Of a DNA stretch of 64,000 nt, positions 24,148 through 33,691 are shown piece after piece. A model generated the notes under the pieces. The model saw nothing but the letters and a program-made list of their open reading frames with translations. It ran no database searches and was not told where the DNA came from. The stretch comes from Streptomyces sp. GTDB lineage: Bacteria; Actinomycetota; Actinomycetes; Streptomycetales; Streptomycetaceae. Within the stretch, counting starts at the first letter, position 1; each line of letters starts with the position of its first letter. Location: positions 1 to 64,000 of the forward strand of contig NZ_JAEKKT010000232.1 in the NCBI RefSeq assembly GCF_019510245.1. Reading direction: 5' to 3'. The translations under genes and the position numbers were made by a program.

Positions 24148-26067
24148 TCAGAGGGCGGCGGGACCCTGCTCGCGCAGCGCCTGCCCGTACTGCTGGAGCA
24201 CCCACAACTCGTTCTGCACGGCGGCGAGTTGGGCAGGGTCGCCGCCGTTGCCGAGGCGGGTGAGGGTGATCTGGATCTCGTGGATACGCCGGTCGACGGC
24301 GCGGCGGCGGACGGTCACGAGTTGCTCGCCCGCGTAGTTCTCGTCGACCGTGCGGCGCATGATCGCCTCGACGGCGAGTTCGGTGACCATCGCCCGGACC
24401 GTGTCGTCGGCGGCGGCCTCGCGGACGCGGACCAGGTACTCCTGCGGGTCCTGCACGCCGTACTCGGCGCCGCCCGCCTCCATGATGGTCCGGCGTACGG
24501 CCGCGTAGGGCTCGGCGGTGAACTCGTCGATGCCATAGGCGTCGAAGGCCGGGGAGACCAGCTCGGGGCGCTGGAGGGCGAGCTTCAGCAGCTCGCGCTC
24601 GGTGGCGTAGACGGCGTTGCGCAGGTTGAGGGCGGGCCCGGAGACGGCGGGGCGGGCCGCGCCGGAGCCGTACGACGGCTGCTGCGGGCCGCGCGCCGGG
24701 CCGCCGGCCCCCCTGCCACCGCCGCCGCCCTTCTCGCGGGCCCAACGGGCCAGCTGGGCGACCCGCTTCACCACGAACTGGGTGTCGAGGATGCCGAGCA
24801 TGCCGGCGAGCTGGACGGCGACCTCGTGCTGGGCGCCGCTGTTCTTGATCCGGGCGACGACCGGCGCCGCCTCGTCCAGTGCGGCCGCGCGGCCCGCCGG
24901 GGTGTCCAGGTCGTAGCGGGCGACGATCTGGCGGAGCGCGAACTCGAAGAGCGGGGTGCGGGGTTCGGTCAGGTCGGCGACCGCCTCGTCGCCCTTGGCC
25001 AGGCGCAGCTCGCAGGGGTCCATGCCGTCGGGGGCGATGGCGATGTACGTCTCGGCGGCGAACTTCTGGTCGTCCTCGAAGGCGCGCAGGGCCGCCTTCT
25101 GCCCGGCCGCGTCGCCGTCGAAGGTGAAGATCACGCGGGCGCTGCCGTTGTCCATCAGGAGCCGGCGCAGGATCTTGATGTGGTCGCCGCCGAAGGCCGT
25201 GCCGCAGGTGGCGATCGCGGTCGTCACCCCGGCCAGGTGGCAGGCCATGACGTCGGTGTAGCCCTCGACCACGACCGCGCGGCTGGCCTTCGCGATGTGC
25301 TGCTTGGCGAGGTCGATGCCGTACAAGACCTGGGACTTCTTGTAGATCGCGGTATCGGGCGTGTTGAGGTACTTGGGCCCGTTGTCCGCCTCGTAGAGCT
25401 TGCGGGCGCCGAAGCCGACGACCTCGCCGCCGATGTCCCGGATCGGCCACATCAGGCGGCCGCGGAAGCGGTCGATGGGCCCGCGCCGTCCCTCCTGGGA
25501 CAGCCCCGACAGCAGCAGCTCCTTGTCGGTGAAGCCCTGGCCGCGCAGGTAGCGGGTGAGGTGGTCCCAGCCCTGCGGGCTGTAGCCGACGCCGAAGTGC
25601 ACGGCGGCGGCCTGGTCGAAGCCGCGCTCGGCGAGGAAGACCCGGCCGGTCTCGGCCTCGGGGCTGGTCGCGAGCTGCTCCGCGTACCAGGCGGCGGCGA
25701 TCTTGTGCGCCTCCACCAGGCGGATGCGCTCGCCGCGCTGGTGGGAGGGGTTGTAGCCGCCCTCCTCGTAGCGCAGGGTGATGCCGGCGCGGGCGGCCAG
25801 CCGCTCGACCGCCTCCGAGAAGGAGAGGTGGTCGACCTTCATCACGAAGGTGAGGGTGTCGCCGCCCTCCTGGCAGCCGAAGCAGTGGAAGAGTCCCTTG
25901 CTCGGGCTGACCTGGAAGGACGGCGACTTCTCGTCGTGGAACGGGCACAGGCCCTTCAGGTTCCCGCCGCCCGCGTTGCGCAGCTGGAGGTACTCGGACA
26001 CGACGGCGTCGATCGGGACCGCGTCCCGTACCGCCTTCACATCCTCGTCATTGATCCGTCCAGCCAC
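24148..26067 (-). CDS. dnaG: DNA primase
   Basis: 639 residues: N-terminal CHC2 zinc finger (CPFHDEKSPSF ... FHCFGC), TOPRIM core with VVVEGYTDVMA and FTFDGDAAGQKA, and a C-terminal DnaB-interacting helical domain. The linker at about 430-460 is Gly/Ala/Pro-rich. It makes RNA primers on the lagging strand. GTG start at 26067 with family homology from residue 2. It lies 104 nt upstream of hrdA on the same strand, a variant of the classical dnaG-rpoD macromolecular synthesis linkage. Confidence 0.97.
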   Translation of the reverse strand: MAGRINDEDVKAVRDAVPIDAVVSEYLQLRNAGGGNLKGLCPFHDEKSPSFQVSPSKGLFHCFGCQEGGDTLTFVMKVDHLSFSEAVERLAARAGITLRYEEGGYNPSHQRGERIRLVEAHKIAAAWYAEQLATSPEAETGRVFLAERGFDQAAAVHFGVGYSPQGWDHLTRYLRGQGFTDKELLLSGLSQEGRRGPIDRFRGRLMWPIRDIGGEVVGFGARKLYEADNGPKYLNTPDTAIYKKSQVLYGIDLAKQHIAKASRAVVVEGYTDVMACHLAGVTTAIATCGTAFGGDHIKILRRLLMDNGSARVIFTFDGDAAGQKAALRAFEDDQKFAAETYIAIAPDGMDPCELRLAKGDEAVADLTEPRTPLFEFALRQIVARYDLDTPAGRAAALDEAAPVVARIKNSGAQHEVAVQLAGMLGILDTQFVVKRVAQLARWAREKGGGGGRGAGGPARGPQQPSYGSGAARPAVSGPALNLRNAVYATERELLKLALQRPELVSPAFDAYGIDEFTAEPYAAVRRTIMEAGGAEYGVQDPQEYLVRVREAAADDTVRAMVTELAVEAIMRRTVDENYAGEQLVTVRRRAVDRRIHEIQITLTRLGNGGDPAQLAAVQNELWVLQQYGQALREQGPAAL

Positions 26068-26090
26068 GGATGAATTCTACGGTCACCGAA

Positions 26091-26172
26091 GCGCCCCGAA
26101 GGGGCGCTGGGGGTACCCCCGGCCGAAGGCTGGGGGAGGAACTGCGCGACCAGCCCCCACGCACCCGCACCC
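26091..26172 (-). repeat. Dispersed 3' repeat unit after FAD oxidoreductase
   Basis: On the minus strand, 27 nt after the oxidoreductase stop: GTGCGGGTGCGTGGGGGC, TGGTCGCGCAGTTCC, CCCCCAGCCTTCGGCCGGGGG-type stem, then hairpin GCGCCCC-TTC-GGGGCGC at 26107-26091. Same order and orientation relative to the preceding gene as at hrdA. Confidence 0.75.
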
Positions 26173-26198
26173 GCGAGACGACAGAACCCCGCAGCCCC

Positions 26199-27461
26199 TT
26201 AGGCGAGCGAATCCAACGGCACATGCGGATCCGCCAAGGCATCCGTGTCCACCACCGCCCGCGCGGTGATCAGCCGCTGGATCGGCTCTGTGACATCCCA
26301 CACGTTCACGTTCATCCCGGCCAGCACCCGCCCCTCCTTCACCCAGAACGCGATGAACTCCCGCTTCCCCGCGTCCCCCCGGATCACCACCTGGTCGTAC
26401 GACCCGGGCGGCGCCCACCCGCTGTACTCCATGCCCAGGTCGTACTGGTCGGTGAAGAAGTAGGGCACCCGGTCGTAGGCGAGGTCCTGCCCCAGCATCG
26501 AGCGGGCCGCGGCCGGGCCGCCGTTCAGCGCGTTGGCCCAGTGCTCCACGCGGAGCCTCGTGTCGAACAGCGCGTGCGGGAACGCGGCCACGTCGCCGGC
26601 CGCGTAGATGTCCGGGTCGGACGTCCGCAGCCGTTCGTCGACGACGATGCCGCCGCCGTCGGCCCGGTCGGCCAGCTCCAGCCCGGCCGCCTCGGCCAGC
26701 CCGACCCGCGGCGCCGCGCCGATCGCCGCGAGGACGTCGTGCGCCGGGTGCTCCTCGCCGTCGTCGGTGCGCGCGGCCAGCACCATGCCGTCCTGGCCGA
26801 CGATCTCGGTGAGCCGTACCCCGAAGCGGAACCGGACGCCGTGCTCCTGGTGCAGCTGGGCGAAGACGTTGCCCAGTTCGGGCCCGAGCACGCTGTGCAG
26901 CGGGGTCTGGCCGTGCTCGATGACGGTGACCTCGGCGCCGTACGTCCGGGCGGCCGCCGCGACCTCCAGGCCGATCCAGCCGGCGCCCGCGATGACGAGG
27001 TGCCCGTTGTCCCGGCCGAGCGCGGTGAGGACGCCCTTGAGGCGCTCGGCGTGCGCGAGGCGGCGCAGGTGGTGGACGCCGGCCAGGTCGGTGCCGGGGA
27101 TGTCGAGGCGGCGCGGCTCCGCTCCGGTGGCGAGCAGCAGCTTGTCGTAGCGGACCAGCGTGCCGTCGTCGCCGAACCGGACGGTCTTGGCGGCGCGGTC
27201 GATGCGGTCCACGGTCTGGCCGAGGTGCAGTTCGATGTCGTGCTGCGCGTACCAGGCGGGCTCGTGCACGAAGACGCTGTCGCGTTCCGCCTTGCCGAGC
27301 AGGTAGCCCTTGGAGAGCGGCGGCCGCTCGTAGGGGTGGTCGCGCTCGTCGCAGATCAGTATCACCCGGCCGGTGAAGCCCTCGGCTCGGAGCGTCTCGG
27401 CCGCCTTCGCACCGGCGAGTCCGCCTCCGACGATGACGAATGTCTGGTCCGCGTCGACCAC
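26199..27461 (-). CDS. FAD-dependent NAD(P)H oxidoreductase (ferredoxin-reductase type)
   Basis: 420 residues with two dinucleotide folds: FAD motif FVIVGGGLAGAKAAETL at the N-terminus, NAD motif VIAGAGWIGLEVAAAA at mid-protein, and the late FAD motif DIYAAGDVA. No CxxxxC redox disulfide is present, so it is a rubredoxin/ferredoxin reductase-type enzyme with a C-terminal reductase domain, not a disulfide reductase. The GTG start at 27461 follows AGGAGG. No ferredoxin gene lies nearby. Confidence 0.9.
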   Translation of the reverse strand: MVDADQTFVIVGGGLAGAKAAETLRAEGFTGRVILICDERDHPYERPPLSKGYLLGKAERDSVFVHEPAWYAQHDIELHLGQTVDRIDRAAKTVRFGDDGTLVRYDKLLLATGAEPRRLDIPGTDLAGVHHLRRLAHAERLKGVLTALGRDNGHLVIAGAGWIGLEVAAAARTYGAEVTVIEHGQTPLHSVLGPELGNVFAQLHQEHGVRFRFGVRLTEIVGQDGMVLAARTDDGEEHPAHDVLAAIGAAPRVGLAEAAGLELADRADGGGIVVDERLRTSDPDIYAAGDVAAFPHALFDTRLRVEHWANALNGGPAAARSMLGQDLAYDRVPYFFTDQYDLGMEYSGWAPPGSYDQVVIRGDAGKREFIAFWVKEGRVLAGMNVNVWDVTEPIQRLITARAVVDTDALADPHVPLDSLA

Positions 27462-27609
27462 TTGATGCCTCCTCGTAAGGGTGCCGCCACATATGCCGCC
27501 CACATGCGCCGCACTGCGAGCCTCCCGCACGCAGCGTGATGCGGGAAGAGGGAGTGACCCCCGCTGACGCGATCATGACCCGATCAGGCGACAGAGAGTC
27601 ACAAAGTGT

Positions 27610-28890
27610 TCACATACGTCCGGTCAGCCGCGCGTGCAGGGAGCGTGCGGAGGCGTCGGTGAGCGACGCGATCTGATCGACGATCACCCGTTTGCGGGCT
27701 TGGTCGTCGTCGGCCGCGTCGAACAGCGCCCGGAACTGCGGGTCGAGTCCGTCGGGGGCGCGGGCGGTGAGCGCCTCGGCGAGTTCCGCGACGACGACCC
27801 GCTGGTCGGCGCGGAGCCGCTCCTGCTCGGCGCGCTGCATGACGTACCGGTGGGCGATGGCCTTGAGCACCGCGCACTCCGTCCTGGCCTCGCGCGGTAC
27901 GACGAGTTCGGCGCCGTAGCGGGTGAGCCGGCCGCTGCCGTACCGCTCGCGGGTGGCGCTCTCCGCGGCCAGGCAGAACCGGCCGATGAGCTGGCTGGTG
28001 GCGTCCTTGAGGCGGGCCTGGGCGACCGCGGTGCCGTCGTAGCCGTGCGGCCACCACTCCTCGTCCTGGAGCCGGTCGAGGGCGGCGGCGAGTTCGGCGG
28101 GGTCGGTGCCGGCGGGCACGTACAGGCGGACGGCGACGGCGAACACCTCCTGCCGCTCCGGCTCCGCGCGCAGGCTGCCGGGGTCGATGTGACCGGCGTG
28201 CAGGCCGTCCTCGACGTCGTGCACGGAGTAGGCGACGTCGTCCGACCAGTCCATGACCTGGGCCTCGAAGCAGGTACGGGTGCCGGGGGCCTCCTTGCGG
28301 ACCCAGTCGAAGACGGGCCGGTCGTCCTCGTAGACGCCGAACTTGGGGGACGCCGGGTCGGTGGGGTGCGCGCCGCGCGGCCACGGGTACTTGGTGGCCG
28401 CGTCCAGGGCGGCGCGGGTGAGGTTGAGGCCGACGGAGCCCTCCGGGGTGAACCGCTTGGGCTCGATGCGGGTGAGGAGCCGCAGGGACTGGGCGTTGCC
28501 CTCGAAGCCGCCGCAGTCGTCCGCGAACTCGTTCAGCGCCTGCTCGCCGTTGTGCCCGAAGGGCGGGTGGCCGAGGTCGTGGGAGAGGCAGGCGGCCTCC
28601 ACGAGGTCGGGGTCGCAGCCGAGGGCCGCGCCCAGCTCCCGGCCGACCTGGGCGCATTCGAGGGAGTGGGTGAGGCGGGTGCGGGGGCTGGCGTCCCACG
28701 CCTGGGTGGAGGCGCCGGGGGTGACGACCTGGGTCTTGCCGGCGAGTCTTCTCAGGGCGGCGGAGTGCAGGATGCGGGCGCGGTCGCGCTGGAAGGCGGT
28801 GCGGCCGGGGCGTTTGTCGGGTTCGGGGGCCCAGCGGTCGGCTGACGCCGGGTCGTAGGCCGAAGAGGGTGCGGGTGCGGTGCCTGCCAT
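27610..28890 (-). CDS. dgt: Deoxyguanosinetriphosphate triphosphohydrolase-like protein
   Basis: 426 residues of the dGTPase HD-domain family: GRTAFQRDRARILHSAALRRLAGKTQV near residues 29-55, metal ligands His75 (RLTHSLEC) and His104-Asp105 (SHDLGHPPFGH). It hydrolyses dNTPs to deoxynucleoside and triphosphate. The position just upstream of dnaG with only one gene between matches the usual actinobacterial order. ATG start at 28890. Confidence 0.93.
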   Translation of the reverse strand: MAGTAPAPSSAYDPASADRWAPEPDKRPGRTAFQRDRARILHSAALRRLAGKTQVVTPGASTQAWDASPRTRLTHSLECAQVGRELGAALGCDPDLVEAACLSHDLGHPPFGHNGEQALNEFADDCGGFEGNAQSLRLLTRIEPKRFTPEGSVGLNLTRAALDAATKYPWPRGAHPTDPASPKFGVYEDDRPVFDWVRKEAPGTRTCFEAQVMDWSDDVAYSVHDVEDGLHAGHIDPGSLRAEPERQEVFAVAVRLYVPAGTDPAELAAALDRLQDEEWWPHGYDGTAVAQARLKDATSQLIGRFCLAAESATRERYGSGRLTRYGAELVVPREARTECAVLKAIAHRYVMQRAEQERLRADQRVVVAELAEALTARAPDGLDPQFRALFDAADDDQARKRVIVDQIASLTDASARSLHARLTGRM

Positions 28891-28962
28891 GGTTCGACAG
28901 TACGGGGCGGTAGTGACAAATGGGTGTTTGGTACGCCTACTGATCTGCCGGGTCGGGTTGCG

Positions 28963-29113
28963 TTTGCGGGTGCGCGTGCGGGGGGCTTGCCGCGCCCACG
29001 CGGCGGTAGCCGCAAATCAAACACAGCCCCGCGCCCCTTTTCGGGTCGGCCCGGTGGACCCGCCTTCTTGGGGGCGCGGGGAACTGCGCGACCAGCCCCC
29101 AGGCACCCGCAGC
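28963..29113. repeat. Inward-facing pair of dispersed repeat units after cbiX
   Basis: The minus-strand unit (29113-29065) starts 14 nt after the cbiX stop with GCTGCGGGTGCCTGGGGGC and TGGTCGCGCAGTTCC. A plus-oriented unit with CGCGCCCACGCGGCGG and CCGCAAATC lies at 28963-29040. Together they form a long hairpin CCCCGCGCCCC (29027-29037) / GGGGCGCGGGG (29071-29081). The CGCAAATC module is shared with the copy at 54041. Confidence 0.7.
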
Positions 29114-29126
29114 GGTCCACGCACCG

Positions 29127-29861
29127 CTAGGCGGCTGCCGTCACCGGTGTTGCCAGTGCCTGCTCGTAACGGTGGAGGACCAGCCCTGCCATCGCGTCGT
29201 GGGCCCCCAGGGGAGCCGCGGCGATCCACGGGGCGTGTGCCGCGCACTCGGTGGCGAAGCGGCCGGGGGCCGTGAAGTAGGAGGCGACGGCGATGTGGCG
29301 GCCGCCCCTCGCCCGCAGGGCGGTGACCGCCTCCGGGACCGTCGGGGCCGCTGCCGAGGCATAGGCCGGGAGGACCGGGACACCCAGGCGGGCGGCGAGG
29401 AGGCCGGCCATGCGGGTGGTGTCGACCCCGGCGTCGGGGTCCCGGGAACCCGCCGCCGCCAGGACCACGGCGCTCGCGGGCCTAGGGCGCCAGCCCGCCT
29501 CCAGCAGCCGGGCGTGCAGCGTGTCGGCCAGGAGGGGGTGCGGGCCCAGCGGGGCGGCGACGCGCGTACGGGCGCCGGCGGCGGCCGCGGTCTCCGGGAT
29601 GTCCCGCTTGACGTGGTAGCCGCGGCCGAGCAGGAGCGGGACGAGGACGGCCTCGGTGTCCCCGAGGGCGGCGAGGGTGTCCGGCAGCAGCGGCTCGTTC
29701 AGTTCGATGTGACCGAGGTGCACGGGCAGGCCGGGCCGCAGCGCGCGCACCCGGTCCATGAGCGCCCGCACGGTGCTGAGCGCGCGCGGGTCGCGGCTGC
29801 CGTGGGCCACCAGGACCAGGGCGGGCGGGCCGGGGCGCGGGGAGAGGTCGGTCACCGTCAT
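29127..29861 (-). CDS. Sirohydrochlorin chelatase-family protein
   Basis: 244 residues with two CbiX-like halves: LVLVAHGSRDPRAL at residues 15-28 (His21 metal/substrate ligand) and VVLAAAGSRDPDAG in the second half, where the His is lost. GRGYHVKRDIPE supplies the other conserved His. Such single-subunit double-domain chelatases insert Fe (SirB) or Co into sirohydrochlorin. Siroheme is the cofactor of the nitrite reductase encoded about 7 kb away, so ferrochelatase function is plausible. ATG 29861. Confidence 0.88.
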   Translation of the reverse strand: MTVTDLSPRPGPPALVLVAHGSRDPRALSTVRALMDRVRALRPGLPVHLGHIELNEPLLPDTLAALGDTEAVLVPLLLGRGYHVKRDIPETAAAAGARTRVAAPLGPHPLLADTLHARLLEAGWRPRPASAVVLAAAGSRDPDAGVDTTRMAGLLAARLGVPVLPAYASAAAPTVPEAVTALRARGGRHIAVASYFTAPGRFATECAAHAPWIAAAPLGAHDAMAGLVLHRYEQALATPVTAAA

Positions 29862-30025
29862 GCGAAGATCCTCGCCGGGCGAGGTTGCACGCCCGTTGCC
29901 TTACCGTCACGAGTCTTTTCCGGCGCTTCACGGCAGGGCCCCGCACCCTGTGAGCGAACCGGAACCTCCTGCGCTGCGTCCTCCATGGTCGAAGCCCACG
30001 GGGAGCACAAGGGGGGAACGAGCGT

Positions 30026-30706
30026 ATGAGGATCCGCCGACCGCAGCTGCCCGAGACCCGTACCGGCCGGCGGCGCCTGGTGCAGGGCGTGATGGCCGCG
30101 TGCGTGCTGGCGCTGCTGCCCGCCACCTGGCTGTACGTCTCGACGGCCGGCCGGCTGCGCACGGTGGCGGACGTGCCGCGCGCCGACGTCGCGGTCGTCT
30201 TCGGCGCCGGCCTGTGGGACGGCGAGCCCTCGCCGTACCTCGCCAACCGCCTGAACGCGGCGGCGACGCTGTACGAGGAGGGCCGGGTCAAGGTCGTCCT
30301 CGTCACCGGCGACAACAGCCGGAAGGACTACGACGAGCCGGACGCCATGCGCACCTACCTGACCGGGCACGGCGTCCCCGGCAGCCGCATCGTCAGCGAC
30401 TACGCCGGGTTCGACACCTGGGACTCGTGCGTCCGCGCGAAGAAGATCTTCGGCGTGGACCGGGCCGTACTGATCAGCCAGGGGTTCCACATCCGTCGGG
30501 CGGTGGCGCTGTGCGAGGCGGCGGGGGTGGAGTCGTACGGCGTCGGGGTCGACGCCAAGCACGACGTGACCTGGTACTACGGCGGCACGCGGGAGGTCTT
30601 CGCGGCCGGGAAGGCGGCCCTGGACGCGCTCTTCGAGCCGAACCCCCGGTTCCTCGGGAAGAAGGAACCGGGGGTGGCCGAGGCCCTGGCCGCGGCGGCG
30701 CGCTAG
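30026..30706 (+). CDS. SanA/YdcF-like DUF218 membrane-anchored protein
   Basis: 226 residues: N-terminal transmembrane anchor (GVMAACVLALLPATWLYVS) then a DUF218 domain (ADVAVVFGAGLWDGEPS, LVTGDNSRKDYDEPDAM, LISQGFHIRRAV). Homologues (SanA) affect envelope permeability to vancomycin in Enterobacteria, and other DUF218 proteins act on cell-wall intermediates. Monocistronic, ATG 30026. Confidence 0.88.
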   Translation: MRIRRPQLPETRTGRRRLVQGVMAACVLALLPATWLYVSTAGRLRTVADVPRADVAVVFGAGLWDGEPSPYLANRLNAAATLYEEGRVKVVLVTGDNSRKDYDEPDAMRTYLTGHGVPGSRIVSDYAGFDTWDSCVRAKKIFGVDRAVLISQGFHIRRAVALCEAAGVESYGVGVDAKHDVTWYYGGTREVFAAGKAALDALFEPNPRFLGKKEPGVAEALAAAAR

Positions 30707-31207
30707 GTGTGCTGTCCCGGAGGCGCGGGTCCGTCGGTCGTCGCGTGACCGTCACCGGGCCGGTCGGGGGGGCCGGGGGGTTGGAGGCCGCCGTCGGGAC
30801 TCCAGCGGCCGAGATCGCGGGTGCGGACCATGAAGCGGCCCCCGCCGAGGAACGGGTCGGGGCGTACCGTTCGGCCGACAAGGGTGGTTAATAAGCCAGT
30901 TGTTGTGCGGGTTCCGTGCCACGGGGACGGTGGCGGACCCGGGAGCCCGTCGGCCCGGGCGGGGCCGGTGCCCATGGCCGGCGGTCCGGTGGCTGGTTCT
31001 CACGATGGCTTTGACACCGCGGGGAGTTGACCGTTTCGGCCGTGCAACACGGGTCCGTCACGGGACGTAACACAGTGCAAGCACGCTGGTCGACGCGGAG
31101 ACCGCCTCGACGCCCGCCCACCGCCCGTACCGCGCCCCGCGGTTCGGGACGGCCCTGTCGCCCCTGCCAACCGGGCGGGCGCCGAGGTCTCTGCGGGGGC
31201 AGCCCGG
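30707..31207. other. Intergenic region between convergent genes
   Basis: About 500 nt. A minus-strand frame of up to 90 codons (30703-30975, ending GPAPPGQHT) is open but has no recognisable domain or clear start and is not called. A 92-nt imperfect hairpin (CGCCCGCCC at 31111-31119 with GGGCGGGCG at 31173-31181, flanked by AGACC/GGTCT) lies just past the end of the cyclotransferase gene and may terminate it. Confidence 0.45.
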
Positions 31208-31642
31208 TCAGCCGTGGCCGAGCCAGTCGCCGGCGTGGATGCGCCGCCCGCCGGTGCGCAGTCTCCCGGCCACGACGGGGCCGGCGACGTACACCCAGGC
31301 CCGGACCGCGGCCCCGTCCCGCAGCCGTACGACGTCCCGCGCGACGCGTACGTACAGGCTCGCCGGGTCCTGGGGCACGCACTCCTCCAACGCGTCGAGT
31401 TCCACGAGGAGTCGGTCGTACGACTCGGGCCGCGCGGTGACGAGTTCGCCGCGCACCGCCGCCGGGCCGGGCTCCTCGACGGCGTAGGGATAGCCGGGTC
31501 CGTCGTAGAGCACCGCGCCGTCGAGGCGGCCGGGTTCCTCGGTCTCCGTCCGTCCCCGCAGGTAGGCGTCGTGGTTGACCTCGCCCGGGCGGAGCGTGCC
31601 GTAGACGAAGAACGGGAGGCGGCGGGGGTTCCGGGTGGTCAC
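31208..31642 (-). CDS. Gamma-glutamylcyclotransferase-family (AIG2-like) protein
   Basis: 144 residues from GTG 31642. The substrate loop FFVYGTLRPGEVNHDAYL at the N-terminus is the family signature (YGTLR). The general acid Glu lies in LDALEECVPQD and a C-terminal VYVAG strand follows. The family cleaves gamma-glutamyl-amine or gamma-glutamyl-amino acid bonds; the exact substrate is open. The longer frame upstream overlaps the metalloprotease promoter and has poor codon use. Confidence 0.88.
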   Translation of the reverse strand: MTTRNPRRLPFFVYGTLRPGEVNHDAYLRGRTETEEPGRLDGAVLYDGPGYPYAVEEPGPAAVRGELVTARPESYDRLLVELDALEECVPQDPASLYVRVARDVVRLRDGAAVRAWVYVAGPVVAGRLRTGGRRIHAGDWLGHG

Positions 31643-31780
31643 AGGAAGGATTCTGCACCCCCTCCACCTCCACACACATCTCCATGGAGGCGCTATGGAC
31701 ATGACATGTCACGCCCTCTTAAATCTCAGTCGTCATCAGCGCCACCCCCACGCCTTCGAGGCGCATCTCCGAGGAGACCG

Positions 31781-33424
31781 ATGAGCCGGACACGGAACAC
31801 CCGAGCCTCCCGTCTCGCCACGGCCGGCGTCGCCGCCACCACCGCGACCCTGCTGGCCGCCGCACTCTCCCCCGCCGCCCACGCCGACGCGAGACCGTCC
31901 CGGGCCACCGCGATCTCCAACGCGGCACAGGCACTCGTCCAGCACGCCACCGCCCTCGGCCTCACGTCCGCCGAGGGCACCTCGGTCCGCGACGTGATCG
32001 TGGACGGGAACGGCACCCAGCACGTCCGCTACGACCGCACCTACCGCGAACTCCCGGTCCTGGGAGGCGACTTCGTCGTCCACCTCAAGTCGGACGGCGC
32101 CTACCGCAGCGCCGACCGCGCGACCCGCGGCCGGATATCCCTGGCGTCGATCGTCCCCGACGTCTCCGCCCCGAAGGCCGCCGACCTCGCGGTCAACGCG
32201 CTGCGGGCGGCCAACCTCGGCGACGCGCTGAAGCAGGTGCAGGCCAAGCCGCAGCTGGTCGTCGACGCCCTGCACGGCACCCCGAAGCTCGCCTGGCGCA
32301 CCAACGCCGTCGGCAAGGACTCGCTCGGCAACCCGGTCGCCCGCACGGTGCTGACGGACGCCCGCACCGGCGCCCAGATCGACGCCTGGGACAGCATCGA
32401 GACGGCGACCGGCGACGGCAAGTCGCTGTACAGCGGCACGGTCCCGCTGCAGACGACGCAGTCCGGCTCGACGTACAACCTGACGGACCCGACGCGCGGC
32501 AACACGTACACGGGCGACGCGGCGAACAAGACGGACCTGTGCATCTTCGGCATCTGCATCAGCCGGGCGCCGTCCACGGTGTTCACGGACGCCGACAACC
32601 ACTGGGGCACGGGCGCCGCTTCGGACCGCTCCTCGGCCGCGGTCGACGCCCAGTACGGCACCAACGAGACCTGGGACTACTACAAGAACGTCCACGGCCG
32701 CAACGGCATCGCCGGCGACGGCAAGGGCTCGTACAACCGCGTCCACTACGGCAACAGCTACAACAACGCCTTCTGGGACGACAGCTGCTTCTGCATGACG
32801 TACGGCGACGGTGACGGGACGACCTTCGGCCCGCTGGTGGCGCTCGACGTGGCGGGCCACGAGATGACGCACGGCGTCACCTCGAAGACGGCCGCGCTGA
32901 CGTACTCGGGCGAGTCCGGCGGCCTGAACGAGGCGACCTCCGACATCCTCGGCACGCTGGTGGAGTGGTACGCCAACAACTCCTCCGACCCCGGCGACTA
33001 CCTGATCGGCGAGAAGATCGTCCGCTCCGGCTTCGGCAAGACGGCACTGCGATACATGGACCAGCCGTCGAAGGACGGGAGTTCTGCCGACTACTGGAGT
33101 TCGTCGGTGGGCAATCTGGACGTCCACTACTCCTCCGGCGTCGCGAACCACTTCGCGTACCTGCTCGCGGAGGGCAGCGGCGCGAAGACCATCAACGGCG
33201 TGAGCTACAACTCCCCGACGTACAACGGCTCGACGGTGACGGGAATCGGGAGGGACAAGCTGGGCGCCATCTGGTACCGCGCCCTGACGGTCTACATGAC
33301 GTCCTCGACGAACTACGCGGGCGCCCGCACGGCGACCCTCAACGCGGCGAAGGACCTGTACGGCAACGGCAGTGCGGAGTACAACGCGGTGGCGGCGGCG
33401 TGGAGCGCGGTGAACGTGAACTGA
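31781..33424 (+). CDS. Secreted M4 (thermolysin-type) neutral metalloprotease
   Basis: 547 residues: Sec signal peptide (about 1-34, cleavage after AHA), FTP/PepSY-type propeptide to about residue 205, and M4 peptidase domain with zinc site His360-Glu361-x-x-His364 (GHEMTHG), Glu384 (GGLNEATSD) and the proton-relay His in HYSSGVANHFAY. Secreted as a zymogen for extracellular protein breakdown. GAGGAG precedes ATG 31781; a strong terminator follows. Confidence 0.96.
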   Translation: MSRTRNTRASRLATAGVAATTATLLAAALSPAAHADARPSRATAISNAAQALVQHATALGLTSAEGTSVRDVIVDGNGTQHVRYDRTYRELPVLGGDFVVHLKSDGAYRSADRATRGRISLASIVPDVSAPKAADLAVNALRAANLGDALKQVQAKPQLVVDALHGTPKLAWRTNAVGKDSLGNPVARTVLTDARTGAQIDAWDSIETATGDGKSLYSGTVPLQTTQSGSTYNLTDPTRGNTYTGDAANKTDLCIFGICISRAPSTVFTDADNHWGTGAASDRSSAAVDAQYGTNETWDYYKNVHGRNGIAGDGKGSYNRVHYGNSYNNAFWDDSCFCMTYGDGDGTTFGPLVALDVAGHEMTHGVTSKTAALTYSGESGGLNEATSDILGTLVEWYANNSSDPGDYLIGEKIVRSGFGKTALRYMDQPSKDGSSADYWSSSVGNLDVHYSSGVANHFAYLLAEGSGAKTINGVSYNSPTYNGSTVTGIGRDKLGAIWYRALTVYMTSSTNYAGARTATLNAAKDLYGNGSAEYNAVAAAWSAVNVN

Positions 33425-33446
33425 GCGGCGGCCGGCGCGCATGAGT

Positions 33447-33495
33447 ACGGCCGCCCCGGTGCTCCGGCATCCCGTGAACGAACCGGGGCGGCCGT
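33447..33495 (+). terminator. Terminator after metalloprotease
   Basis: Perfect 14-bp stem ACGGCCGCCCCGGT / ACCGGGGCGGCCGT with a 21-nt loop, 23 nt after the protease stop. Confidence 0.85.
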
Positions 33496-33691
33496 CACAT
33501 ACACCCCAGACAACGGGGAATAGCGCAATTCAAGGAATCACGGAATCGTGACACCCGGGAATGCCGGACACTTCCCGAGCGGATCCCATGATGACGGTGT
33601 GCAGTTTCGGTGACGATATGCGGAATTCCCGAACTCCTTTGTCCGGGCGACCACTTGCGGCAATTCCCGGAGTCGACTAACTAGATAAATC
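33496..33691 (+). promoter_or_regulatory. AT-richer upstream region of yceI-like gene
   Basis: About 200 nt with lower GC (GGAATTCCCGAACTCC, CTAACTAGATAAATCATG). The ATG at 33692 has no obvious AGGAG; TAACTAGATAAATC sits directly before it. No operator was identified. Confidence 0.4.

Noticed and set aside
30703..30975. 90-codon minus-strand frame
   Set aside because: Pro/Gly/Arg-rich low-complexity sequence, no domain, no ribosome site at the start, and its end overlaps the SanA-like gene.
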